From contig OY294067.1 in assembly GCA_958510875.1 (NCBI GenBank), positions 105,196,010 through 105,260,009 of the forward strand: a stretch of DNA of 64,000 bases, given 5' to 3'. Positions 34,565 to 45,339 of the stretch are shown here, piece after piece. Under the pieces are notes generated by a model. It worked only from the letters and a program-made list of their open reading frames with translations. It did not search any database and had not been told where the DNA came from. Origin of the DNA: Endomychus coccineus. Lineage: Eukaryota > Arthropoda > Insecta > Coleoptera > Endomychidae. Numbering within the stretch: position 1 is the stretch's first letter; each line of letters begins with the position of its first letter. The translations under genes and the position numbers were made by a program.

Positions 34565-34619
34565 TATAATATGTATCGTGTTCACAAAAATGTTACATAG
34601 CTTCCCACATAGCACAGAG

Positions 34620-34870
34620 ATGTCTTAAAGATGTCGTGATAAGATATTCGATACGTCTCAAAGATGTCTTGTGAATGCTTTGGGACGTCTTTAAGACATC
34701 TTTACGACGTCGTTTTGTGAACAATCGAGACATCTTTTGAAGTCCTTTATAAGGTATTTTAAGACGGCTTTTGAAGTGCTTCATAAGGTCTTTTAAGACG
34801 GCTTTTGAAGTCCTTTATAAGGACTTTTCAGACGTCGTTTGAAGTCCTTTATAAGGTCTTATAAGACGTG
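34620..34870. repeat. Subterminal repeats of the candidate element
   Basis: At least four copies of a unit containing GAAGTCCTTTATAAGG and TTTTAAGACG(G/T)C, spaced about 40 bases, preceded by GATGTCTTAAAGATGTC-type palindromic strings. Related strings lie at 40550-40686 at the other end. Such arrays are often transposase-binding sites; that role is inferred. Confidence 0.7.
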
Positions 34871-34979
34871 AAAAGGGTAATCTTTCTTCAGTGCAAAAAC
34901 TGATATTTTGGAATGGGTTACTTTTTTCTTAACAAGAAAAAAACTTACAAAAATATCAGTTTATTTTACAATAATAACT

Positions 34980-37900
34980 CTAATTATGCTTCTTTATTTG
35001 CCTGTTGGACGCCCTTCGCAACCAGGTCGCCACCGCGACTTCCACCTCTGACTGGCTCTGTTCCACTGATGCATTCTCAGCAGCCGCTAAAAATAAATAT
35101 TACTTAGTGAATATTAATATAATATTGTCGAGGAAGGGACTAACAAACTTATAGTTGGATATGCAACAACATGATGAGTTATACACATATATACATTTTG
35201 TTGTACCCGACAATTTCATTAACCTACAACTGTATTAAAAATGACACATACAATTATTGAACTTGAGTTATAAAATTAATACTTTCAAACTTGTTGAAGG
35301 TTTTCAATGTATAATTTAATTTCAAGTTGCTCGCAGTGAAGTGATGAAAGATAGATATTAATGAATAAAAGACTCACAGTCTATATGAGTCTATTATTCA
35401 TCAATCAATTCTCGATGTTCAAAATGCTTCCAAATATTATGTTTCCATTAAAAACCAATGATGAAATGCTTACCTATAATAACTTTCAACATTTTAGTTT
35501 TACTAAATGATTTTTTTTTCTTCCGTCCTAAAAAGCTGAATTGCAGCGCAACATCGTTAGTAATTAGGGTGGCCATGGTCCTTTTCACAAAATTATATGT
35601 TGTAGAGCCCCCTAGCTTGGCCATCTCCTTCACCTATGTATTAATATAAAAAGGCTTTACTTTTTTATTTATAAATTAGTTTCAAAGATTTATATTTTTG
35701 TTCAATTTTAATTTTATTATTCCGGCTAGCTTTTTATTTTGATTTAAATTTTTAATTTTTACTTTGATTTGAATGATTTGAATAATTGATTTATATTATA
35801 TGTTATATGGAATTAAATAAAACCTTATTTAAAATGTTAAAATTTAAAAGTTTTATATTTCAATTTATAATGACCCTGTATTATTTTTACAAAATTATTC
35901 AAGTTAACTTTATGTTTCTATGTTGACAATAGTTCTTTGTAATTTAAAATTCTCTATGTTTCTATTATAACCTCAAAATTACTTAAATTAATACATGTTT
36001 ACAAATGATAATCTTACATTCAGAGACAACAATACAATGATTAAATTGTAAATAGACTTACTTTTAGATATATCCAATAATATTAGAAAAGAATGTTGGC
36101 AATGTTCAGTTGATTTTATATTTCTTCTTATTTATTTGATTATGCACTTTAAAATACTATATAACACTCACAGGTAAACACGTTGATTTTCTTTATAATC
36201 CAGGAACTCGCTGATAATTTGTGGTTAATTGTTTTATTCTTCTATAATAAACTTGAACTGCTATCGAAGATTGAATATTCTACGATGCTACTTAAATAAC
36301 TTTACTTAAATAACTTTGGTTATTTTAACCTTAAAACGTTGATACGAAGACTCATGAACACTATTTGCTTCGTAGGAATTATAAATTGGCTTCGGTTATT
36401 TAAACTTGTCCAAGCTACAGAGACTGTTTCAGTTCTCCGATGTTACCAAAAACGTAGGTTATGGAAATTAACTGGAGCTGTAGGAGACACATTCAGTCTC
36501 AGATGTTAATGCAAACTAACTAGCTTCCTTTCACTTTTCCTTTTATAGGACCCACAAAAGGACGCTAGTTCAATCTATAGTTGACCAATCAGGTACTTCC
36601 TTTCAATATCTAGGATGCTATTCCCATTGTTGGAACTGACAGTTCTTTCTCATTGTTAAGCTTTGTAATATCCAAATTTGTATCGACCAATGAGAATAGA
36701 GTATTCTTAAAATTTTGATATATTGAAGATTTTCAAATTAATTGAAGTGATTGTGCAATCTGCTATTTAAATTCAAATTACCAACATTTTTTCCCATATT
36801 TTGATATATAATAACCTATGATTAGGTTCCTATCAACTTGATAATTCTAATTCTTATGTCTATTTTGACATTTGTCATTGCTTAAATCTAATACATAATT
36901 TAAAATATAAATAACATCTATTTAACTTTGTAGAAAATTTCTTAATACTATATTAACTCTATAACTTATTTTACTAGTTTGTGCTATCTTCTGATAGTCT
37001 TTGAATCATTTTAATTATGATTTTCCTCTTTCGTATCACTGTACGTTTATCCACTTTCACCGTTTCTTCTTTACACTTCTTATTCTATTTTACATTTTGA
37101 TTTCTGTTATTATACAATGTTTAATATCTTATACTATTTATAATTTAACTTTAAATAATGTTTTTAATTCCATATTTTATATACTTTTCAATCTTTTCTA
37201 TTTTTAATGTTTCGGTAAATTCAAGTTCTATCATTTTATTTTATCTAGAAAATGAAATCATAACAGTATATATATGTATATAAGCTTTGTTAGTTTTTTT
37301 GGATTTGTAGTTCTTTATTACTTTGATGATGAAATAATAACGAGTGTTTCAATGTAATTTGGAAAAAATATAACTTCAATTTTTGATAAAGACAAAAATA
37401 AATCGTCGTAACGACAAATATTAGTTTTTAATGGAGTGAATAAGCTATTATGATTTCCAACTGTAAACGAATTGTTAAATGTCATGAAAATTGGAAAACC
37501 AATTTCTCAGAAGTTGGAATATAACTAAATATCTACTAACTTATCTGACTGCAGTTTGTTTCATCTTCTATTACCTGAAGTTTTCTGTTTTCTTTGTCTT
37601 GCTCTTGCCTTAAAATATCAAGAATATGGCTTATAAAAGAAATATTTCCAGGAATGAATAGATATTAGGTAACCTTAATTCTGTCATAAAAAAATAGACA
37701 GAATAGCACCGTTTCATTGTAGTTTTTCATTTAAAATATGACCAAAAAAGTTTTCATATTTGGAGCTGCATGCTTGTTATTCTACTACAGTGCTCAATTG
37801 TTGATGATACAATAAAATGAAGACATCTCTATAACAGACTCTATCGCCCTGATGATGGTACGGAACATTGTCGGGATTTGAATAAAATAACATAAAAAAA

Positions 37901-38426
37901 TTCGATTCAATCCAAAAATGGATAACTTACTGCCAATTTTAAGGTCCTTTAATACAGATGGTATTGGAAGAGAAATATCACCACTTTTAGCCAAGTTACT
38001 CTCGCTTGATGAAAGCACTCTTTGAATTCTCTTTCTTTTGCCTTTTCTATCATCGTTTTCATCATAATAAGCATCATCACTGGCCAGGTCACTCGTCACC
38101 TCAGCAATATGTGCCTTTTGACGGGCCTTACCATTATCATCTAAAAAATAGAAGAAACTTAGTCAAAACGAAAAATATATTGTCCAAAATGATTTTGGAA
38201 GGACAAAAAATCTCCACTACTTACCAAATGTTTCATTTCTAAAAATCTGTACATGATGACTTGGCCAACACGTATTCAAAGGTTCGCTTTTTCTAATTGC
38301 GTTGTATAGCTTGGGTTTTGCAAAAGAATGCCAATGGCGTAAATCTCCTTGGACCCAAGTTGATGGTACAGCCTCCACTGTGGAATCGTCTATGAATTGT
38401 ACAATGGTCCATGTCTTTTCATCCAA
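34980..38426 (-). CDS. DUF4806-domain protein (spliced)
   Basis: Exons by conserved GT/AG sites: 38426-38225 (MDEKTWTIVQFIDDSTVEAV to HHVQIFRNETF), 38140-37931 (DDNGKARQKAHIAEV to SVLKDLKIG), about 37625-37578 (ILRQEQDKENRKLQ, coiled), about 35637-35474 and 35086-34980 (AAAENASVEQSQSEVEVAVA to a TAG). The fourth exon, KEMAKLGGSTTYNFVKRTMA with FLGRKKKKSFSKTKM, is the DUF4806 domain as I remember it from insect proteins. The N-terminal W-x-I-V-Q-F...V-P-S-x-W is the usual start of the same proteins. About 240 residues. No stop or frameshift interrupts any exon, unlike nearly every other coding region here, so it may still be expressed. Its function is unknown; this gene family is repeated and element-associated in insects. 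Confidence 0.6.
35640..37575. other. Long AT-rich intron of the DUF4806-type gene
   Basis: Very AT-rich (many TTTATATT-type strings), with no open frame of coding character on either strand. It separates the small coiled exon from the DUF4806 exon. Confidence 0.5.
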
Positions 38427-38522
38427 GTCGTTGTTCTTTGAAAGTTTTGGTCTGCTCCATTAATTTATTAAATTGGTGTAACCCAAGTGTGAGTTCATTA
38501 AAAAAAAAATTTGATTAATAAA

Positions 38523-38710
38523 ATGATTCTCACAATTCATTTATTCACAACATGTTTTGGAGTCCACTGGTACACTGCATTATCAAGTATATATAAAAGG
38601 ATTCATTATCCTAGTAAAAATGAATCCTTTTATATATACTTGATAAAGGAGTGTACCGGTGGACTTCGAAAAATGTAGTAAATATCGAATAGATGGATTG
38701 TGAGAATCAT
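38523..38710. repeat. Foldback repeat, 188 bp
   Basis: Outer arms ATGATTCTCACAAT and ATTGTGAGAATCAT, inner arms AAGTATATATAAAAGGATTC and GAATCCTTTTATATATACTT, plus GTCCACTGGTACACT against AGTGTACCGGTGGAC. Nearly the whole element can fold on itself. It is probably a small non-autonomous foldback element. Confidence 0.85.
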
Positions 38711-38947
38711 ACTTCCATTAATAAAAAAAATTTCTCCATTAATTCATTCTATGATGGAATTAGGGATGGCATATTATTAAAATAGACTGTTCATTAGGCT
38801 CGATTTTCCCTGTCCGGTGGTTTCTGTAGATAGGATTGTTTGTAAATTCTAAAAATTCAATATTATCGATTGTCCCTCGTATATAAATAAAGTTACACCT
38901 GTCAGCATTTTTATACGAAGCAATACAAATAAGCAAGTGGTTCAATA

Positions 38948-39115
38948 AACTATAAAGAGTCCACACTGTGGATACACTAAACACTAAAATAAGAAAACAA
39001 ACACCATTACCCACTAAAATACTGTTCATATACTGAGAACCTTTCAGCTACCGAGTAGCCATCATCAGACTGCAACAGTATTTTAGTGGATATGGGTGAT
39101 TGTTATCTTATTCAA
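38948..39115. repeat. Dispersed foldback repeat, copy 2
   Basis: Matches copy 1 at 5480-5790 in order and spacing of its conserved strings. Here the arms CACTAAAATACTGTT and AACAGTATTTTAGTG are more perfect and the centre is shorter. Confidence 0.65.
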
Positions 39116-39722
39116 GCAAGTGGTTTGTTCACATGTCCAAGTCGATATTTCAGACTTTATCATGATAAAGCCCAAAATATATCTATACCCTGTAGAACTA
39201 GTAATTATGATGTGTGTAGTAAGCAAATAAAAATCAGATTTTTGTCCAGTTCTAATTTAAAAAATTTATGGGTTATATTGCCAACATCAAATAAAGACAA
39301 TGGTCCCAAATTTTCACTGTTCGACTGATAAATATTCAGGAGAGATGGTATAAAAATGACCTAACTGCAAATATTTGCGATTAAGAATCTTAAATTTGTC
39401 ATCATTTAATTTTAATATATGAAGAGTCCACGGAAGAAAGGCGAAATGTCACATTTTTATTATTTTCGAGCTAAATACGGCAACGTGTAGGTTATAGTAC
39501 TATATTTACATGCCGTAATCAAAAAAGGAAAAAACGAGATGCATCACACCTTAAACGTCGTTTGAAAATATCCCCTACAGCGAAGAAACGCGAAATGTCC
39601 ATGCGAAAAGTCGAGAAAGGCGAAATGTCCACATTATCAACAAGAATCGACTTGTTTTTCTGAAACGTTTAGTTTACGTTTGACTTGACACTTGTTGCAC
39701 GTGTCTGCACACGTGGTAAATA

Positions 39723-40010
39723 ATGTCGGATAGTGGAAGTGATAATGTGGATATTCGTCAAAGAACATCTAAGAAAAGGAAAACCACTGGCCGAACCAGT
39801 GAAGTAATGAAACGAATGAGACAACAGAGCCACAAAATAGGGGAAGACTGTCGCTGCAAAACGATTGAAGTGTTTTTCCGTCGTAGATGAAGAAAACCGA
39901 TCAAATATTATTAGACATTTCAACACTTTGGTTTATAATGAGCAAAATAATTACTTGGCAGGACTTATTTCTGATATCTTGATAATATTGTTAGGGTTTG
40001 AGTTAAAGCC
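39723..40010 (+). pseudogene. DUF7869-like N-terminal fragment
   Basis: Starts MSDSGSDNVDIRQRTSKKRK with a basic region (MKRMRQQSHKIGEDCRCK). A one- or two-base shift near 39860 leads to KCFSVVDEENRSNIIRHFNT and NEQNNYLAGLI, after which no further coding is seen. The C-R-C-K...K-C-F...R..I..F...Q..YL..LI layout is the conserved start of the same family as the gene at 13130-14031. It is a truncated second copy, on the opposite strand to the DUF4806-type gene in which it sits. Confidence 0.5.
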
Positions 40011-40822
40011 TATTGTATGGGACTCCTGGATGTTTCTTTCACTATTGTGAGGGTGATGAGCCCTTTTAGCTGGCATGTATAATTTCCTTAGTTCTTTATT
40101 ATCCATGATGAATGAAATAATGCGTATTTTATATAGATAATAAGTTACCACTGAATTTATAAAATCGAACCACGCTATTTACAAATGAATTAAGTCTAAG
40201 GACTGGTTTTTTGGAGTGAATATTTTATAATTGTTCTATGGTGAATATTTTCTTTACAATGTGACGTGTACGGTCACACCCGTGAGACTTTAGGCGGACT
40301 AGTTGATCTTCTGCGAGCAAAAAGATGTTTTGACAACCGGAGTAGTGAGTACCGCGTTCATAAAAATCCCTACATATGAAAAATATACCTAAAATTCGAA
40401 TAAATAATTTTCAAAATGTTGATTTTTAAAAATAAGAATCCAATTGGGTTCCGGGTTTGCATTTCCTTGAATATTCATTCTGTAGGTTTTCTTCATTATT
40501 AAAAATAATAATGTTATTTCAAAATATTGCCTATCATTAAGACAGACGTACATAAGACGTCTATTCTGTGTCGTGTTAGGACGTTCGTTAAAATGTCGTA
40601 GTGAAGATGTCTTAAAGACATATTCCTTATGTCTTCAGACGTTCAGACATAAAAACGACTTAAGACAGACATCTTAAAGACGTCTAGTGCTATCTGGGTT
40701 TGTACTTTACAAGAGATAGTTCCTGATACCTCTCATATGTAAATGATATAGCGCAATGTAAAACAAATATATGTAACATGTAAGGTACACGTCTCATGAA
40801 ATGATATGATGTATAATATGTA

Positions 40823-41640
40823 GGGGAGGCCGGGGTTCGAAGTTCCGATTTTTGGGTAGGACGCAATATGAATGTAATAGAAAAATTTATAATCCATAAT
40901 TCCTGTATAAATATATGCAGATTTTATCCTAGTTTCAAATTTTATAGTCAAATTCATTGAAATAATAATACATTTTGGGTCAGGATATTTTTTCTGTAGC
41001 AAGTCGACAAGGAACAACTCACCCCACAAAGGGGCTGGTTGTTCCTCAGTTGAGGTAAGTTGTTCCGCTGTCAACTCCAATCATTAATAAGGTAATATTA
41101 GTTGGAAAGGTATGTATAAAATAAATAAGGCACATTTACTGAATATTTATGAAAGTTTCATTTACAATATGAATAAAGTAAAGTACAAAATTTTAATGTT
41201 TTTGAAATATATTCAACAAACAGGTTTTAATGAAAACAAAATAGTAGCAAGCATTATTATTATTGCCTTTTTCTTTCCAACTCTTTTTTTAATTTTCTTC
41301 TCCTTTATTTTACTTTTGCTCTTTCCTCTTCTTGCTTTTTCTTCAGCCGTTGTCTTAGCTTTCTTGACTCTATTCTGCCTTGCTATTCATTGTGCTGTTT
41401 TCACTTCTATTCTTTTTTGAATTGGTATATCAGTCAGAACTTCAGTAGTCTTCTTCTTTTTTTGTTTTTTTAATGGCATCGAGGTCGATTTAGGGTATGG
41501 TTGCTGTAACTCAGGAGAAATGAATCGTTTTGCTGTTGTTTCCTTGAAAATTGCTACTGTTTCACAAGAAACATTTTTTTTTGAGTAATTGAAAATACAT
41601 TTGGTATTCTCGTTGCTAAATGGAGAATATTAGAAACACC
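40823..41640 (-). pseudogene. Pogo-like C-terminal fragment
   Basis: Minus-strand reading from 41640 contains ETVAIFKETTAKRFISPELQ, PYPKSTSMPLKKQKKKK and TTEVLTDIPIQKRIEV, then a Lys-rich stretch. The S-P..Q-P-Y-P-K-S...(I/V)-L-T-D-(T/I)-P signature is shared with the pogo-like gene at 25002-30660 (KTKILTDTP). A G-rich string at 40825 (GGAGGCCGGGGTTCGAAG) resembles a pogo-type end. No catalytic part and no right-hand end were found. Confidence 0.5.
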
Positions 41641-43059
41641 AATTATAGCAAATATTGAAATGAGTATTCTCAACGAGCTAGTGCTATGCGGAACTCATTT
41701 GCAAATTATTTCGTTAATGTAGATCCAATTGCATCACAATTGTTAAAATACGTTTTACTTACTGTGCATTACAATATATAATGAAATTCAAAATTTGTTC
41801 TTTCAAATTTTTTAATGAAACTGAACTGCAGGTTATGTTATAATGAAAAAAAATATATGAATTACTATTCGTCGCAATGTTCAGCATGTAACAAATACAC
41901 TTCGTTCAACATTTCAATTTCGACTTGCATCCTAATTCTGGTTGGAAATTTTTACAAAACTTACTGGATAGTGAGAATCACAGGAGAAGTGCAGGTTATG
42001 GTAGTGGCTCGTTTAAAATTCTAAAAAGAAGTTCATCATTTTTGAGCACTGGTGACATTAGATCCACTGGTGAGATTGTTGTGCTCTCTTTACTACAACC
42101 TACATGTGAGCAGGTTGCTCTTGGACCAGTTTTTCAGCCATAAACATTAGATGTTCATAATATTTCCATTTTTTTTCGTCTCTCCCTGTTCGTGTATATG
42201 TTCTACAAAATGGAACATGTTGTAAAGAATAACACATGTGAAATAAACCTAAGCTACAAATAACATAACTTGCCTACCTCAAATGTTTTACAAATGTATC
42301 TTTTAGATTTTTCCATTTTTTATTCAAGTGTTCCAAAGGAAGTGCTCTATTCAGGCCGAGCCTGCACTGATCCTAGTAATCTTAGGTTCACACAATCTGA
42401 TTCCTTCAGATCTGCAGGCATTTGAACGGTTACAGACTGAAAAATCAATTATTATGTTATTTATATTGCAACGGGCTGGGGGTGTTACCACAGTCACTGC
42501 ATTGAAAATAATACTAAAAATAAATTTAGTTAAGTTACTTCTAACCAAAATATGTAAATTTACAAATATATGATGATGAGGTTATCTTCTTCTTCTCTAG
42601 TACTTTGATCCCTCAGCGCATGCTCGAGCCATTAATTTTCGCGAATGTTTGAAAAATATTGAAACTGTCTCAAGATTCCCGCTCCCAGATTTCAAATCTT
42701 GCAAATTCGCAAGAAATTGGACAATCGCAAGAAATTGGACAATCCGCCATTAAAAAAAATTAAAATTGACCAATGAGAACATGATTCGCAATTCGCGTCT
42801 CTATGAAGTAACCTTTAAACTACACTTCCGACTAGTGTAGAGTTGCATTCGCTAACGTAATGACCCTTTCTTAGACAGTACACAGTTAAGTCGAGTCGAT
42901 TTAGCAAAAAAGCTCGGAATTGAAGCCGAACAGACCAATCAATTTTTTTTTTTGCAAATCATTCCTGGACGCATACTGAACTATATTGAACTGATTGCTC
43001 GGCCATTTTTCAATTGTTAAACTGGAAATTGGCCAATTCATTGGAAAATCATTGAAACA
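41641..43059. other. Stretch without a supported gene
   Basis: AT-rich up to about 42590, then mixed. Small open frames on both strands lack motifs. Confidence 0.5.
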
Positions 43060-43460
43060 TTTGCAAATTTGGTAAGTATTGCCAAAATTGGCTGAAAAAC
43101 TCCACTCGGTGGTTTTCGAGGTCGCTGATCACGTTTCTGAAATTAGATTTACCATTTCCGACCACATTAGCTAGAAATTGGCCAATTTTATGTGAGAAAA
43201 ATGGCCAAATCAGATAATTTCGCAATTTTTGATGAAAATGGCTAGATAATTCAACTCGGGGGTTTCGAGGTCGCTGATTACGATTCTGAGATAGATTTAC
43301 CATTTTCGACCACATTAGCTAGAAATTGGCCAACTTTATGTCAGAAAAATGGTCAAATTAGCGAATTTATCAAATATTGATGAAATGGATAGAAAATTCA
43401 TTTCACGGGTTTTCGAGGTCACTGAGCACAATTATTGAATTAATTTTGTAATAAGTTCGA
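43060..43460. repeat. Tandem repeat of about 149 bp, three copies
   Basis: TTTCGAGGTCGCTGATCACG and variants recur at about 43113, 43263 and 43411. Each unit also holds GACCACATTAGCTAGAAATT and GAGAAAAATGGCCAAAT-type strings. The third copy is partly degraded. Confidence 0.8.
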
Positions 43461-43592
43461 AAATATTCAGTAATACATTGAAAAATTGGAAGTTAAAGAG
43501 AATAACATGATTTTATAAATAAATTTCAATCTGAATTTCTTATATTTCCTTTTTTCTTGTTACTTACGTTTACATAATCATTTTATTTTTAC

Positions 43593-43958
43593 TTATTGAC
43601 TATTATTTACATTACAATCTAAAAAAATTTCTAAATTAAAAAATATTCTACATTTTAGTATCAATACAAAAATAAATTCTACGTTTTGATCGTTTATATC
43701 TATATTATCAATATTTTCATCATTTTCATCCACTCTGACCGTATCGCAATTATCACAATCGTTACCTTGACATTGTTCACATGCTGGAGAACAATGTAAA
43801 CCCGCTTTTCTACAACCAAAAAATTTCCCGCATCCTTTCGTGCAGGAACAGAAAATCATCTTCAATAATGAATCTGGAGCTGGTTTCTGAGTTATACTAA
43901 TTGGTACATAATTATCATTTCTTTCGTGAAAAATACTCGAACTAGTTTCGTTTTTCAT
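43593..43958 (-). pseudogene. Cysteine-rich (CXC-like) protein fragment
   Basis: Reads MKNETSSSIFHERNDNYVPI, then a cysteine cluster FCSCTKGCGKFFGCRKAGLH and CSPACEQCQGNDCDNC, then an acidic tail. The spacing resembles Tesmin/TSO1-like CXC motifs that recur in insect element-associated genes. There are no partner exons here, so its origin is uncertain. Confidence 0.35.
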
Positions 43959-44147
43959 TTGTATATAACATAATAGAGATGAAGGATTCCAAGAATTGAA
44001 CCGTTAATTCAATTTTTGCACCCCGAAATGTCGATTTTGAATGCGATTGTCATCATCATCATCATAAGAGGGGAGGAGGCTAAACCCCCTGATGCACTTA
44101 GGCCACTTAGTTGGACCCATTGTGCGCTTCGTAGTCAGAAGCCTATT

Positions 44148-45002
44148 CTATTCTAGCAGGTTCGTGGTCCGCCAGAAACTCAGAATATTGCCAGTGCTGG
44201 CTTTCATAAGTTCTTCTGGGACCAGTTTTAATTCTCCGAAGTGTCGGTGCCCGAGGGTTGCTAATGCTGGGGATCCCAACAGGATGTGAGAGGCAGTTTC
44301 TTCCACCTCTCTGCATTTCTTACATATTGGGTCATCTGTGATGCCCATAGTGTGGAAATGTTTGCTAAGACGACAGTGTCCGGTTAGGATTCCAGTCATC
44401 TCTCGGATGTCCCTTCTGTTCAGAGAAAGGAGCTTCTTTGAGAGCCTAGGCACAGGCTCTTTGTTGAAGAGCTTGGCCTGTCTCATGCGTGGTGATTCTC
44501 GCCACAGTTTAGACCATTCTTTATTCAGTTGGCCCAAAAGGACGAGACCACCTACGCAGTTTGATAAAGCGACCATTGGCTCCGGCCCGATAGGGGCGCT
44601 AGACGACCCTCGTCTGCCCAGAGAGTCGGCCATTTCGTTCCCTACAACTCTGCTGTGTCCGGGGACCCAGATGAGTTGAACTTTATTTCTCATAGATAGT
44701 TCAGCCAGTGTATCCCTACATTCTTTGACGAGCCTTGATGTGACTCTGGGTGATTTGAGAGCTCCCAGAGCCGACCGGCTCTCTGTGCAAATATAGATGC
44801 GCCTATTTACATAGTTTCTTCTAAGGTTTTCCATGACACAAGTCAGTATTGCGTACACCTCCGCCTGAAAAACCGTGCAGTAAGTGCCTAGAGTCACTGA
44901 GATAGTGATCATTGGCCTTTTTACGTACACTCCCGCCCCAGAACTATGACCTACCTTGGACCCATCTGTCAACCATACGAGCCCGTTTGGTGACAGTAGG
45001 GT
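44148..45002 (-). pseudogene. R1-like retrotransposon ORF2, RNase H and C-terminal part
   Basis: Reads from about 44995 (L-V-W) into LTDGSKVGHSSGAGVYVKRP, QAEVYAILTCVMEN, ICTESRSALGALKS and IWVPGHSRVVGNEMADSLG, the RNase H order. The third acidic position reads Glu in T-E-S-R-S-A-L where relatives have Asp (S-D-S-Q). The C-terminal region carries a Cys-His finger (GHCRLSKHFHTMGITDDPIC followed by KKCREVEETASHIL). It is GC-richer than its surroundings, like the R1-like parts at 49726-50908 and 60449-62233, and points the same way. A second retrotransposon tail abuts it at 45003. The middle of the reverse transcriptase (F-A-D-D region) is missing from the window. Confidence 0.7.
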
Positions 45003-45008
45003 GAGGGT

Positions 45009-45040
<32 letters not shown>

Positions 45041-45077
45041 TTGCTCATTTATTTATTTATTTATTTATTTATTTATT
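45003..45077 (-). repeat. A-rich and (AAAT)n tail of the second retrotransposon
   Basis: On the minus strand this is an (AAAT)n run followed by A-rich sequence. It marks the 3' end of the element and the junction with R1-like sequence. Confidence 0.75.
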
Positions 45078-45339
45078 CAGTAAACAGATACATTAGATCA
45101 GAATGTTACAGAACCACAGGAAGATCCTAAAACGGTTCTAACTAATATATTAAATCTCCTCTAACTAATAACATAATATAATCCATTCATAAAGTTGAAT
45201 TTAAACAACAAAAAATACAATTAAAATTTAAAATTTACAAAAGAAAATCATAAAGTGTGAATTATTATTCATATTTTCTACCCATTTAAAAACATAATAA
45301 TTTTAATTCATTTGCAGAATAGACAAAAATTCCAATTAG

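Larger units (their letters stand above)
34604..40698 (-). mobile_element. Candidate DNA element with a DUF4806-type gene
   Basis: Left end CCCACATAGCAC (34604-34615) and right end GTGCTATCTGGG (40687-40698) are inverted with one mismatch. Just inside both ends are similar subterminal repeats built from GATGTCTTAAAGACATC-like palindromes (34620-34870 and 40550-40686). Between them lies a complete-looking spliced DUF4806-type gene, plus smaller insertions (38523-38710, 38948-39115, 39723-40010). No target duplication is evident and no transposase is recognisable, so the unit is a proposal. Confidence 0.45.

Noticed and set aside
37001..37207. Open frame with hydrophobic Tyr/Phe/Leu composition
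   Set aside because: Composition follows from the very AT-rich intron; no signal peptide pattern or homologue recognised.
44338..44679. Plus-strand open frame of 113 codons
   Set aside because: It is antisense to the RNase H region of the R1-like element, which has clear motifs.
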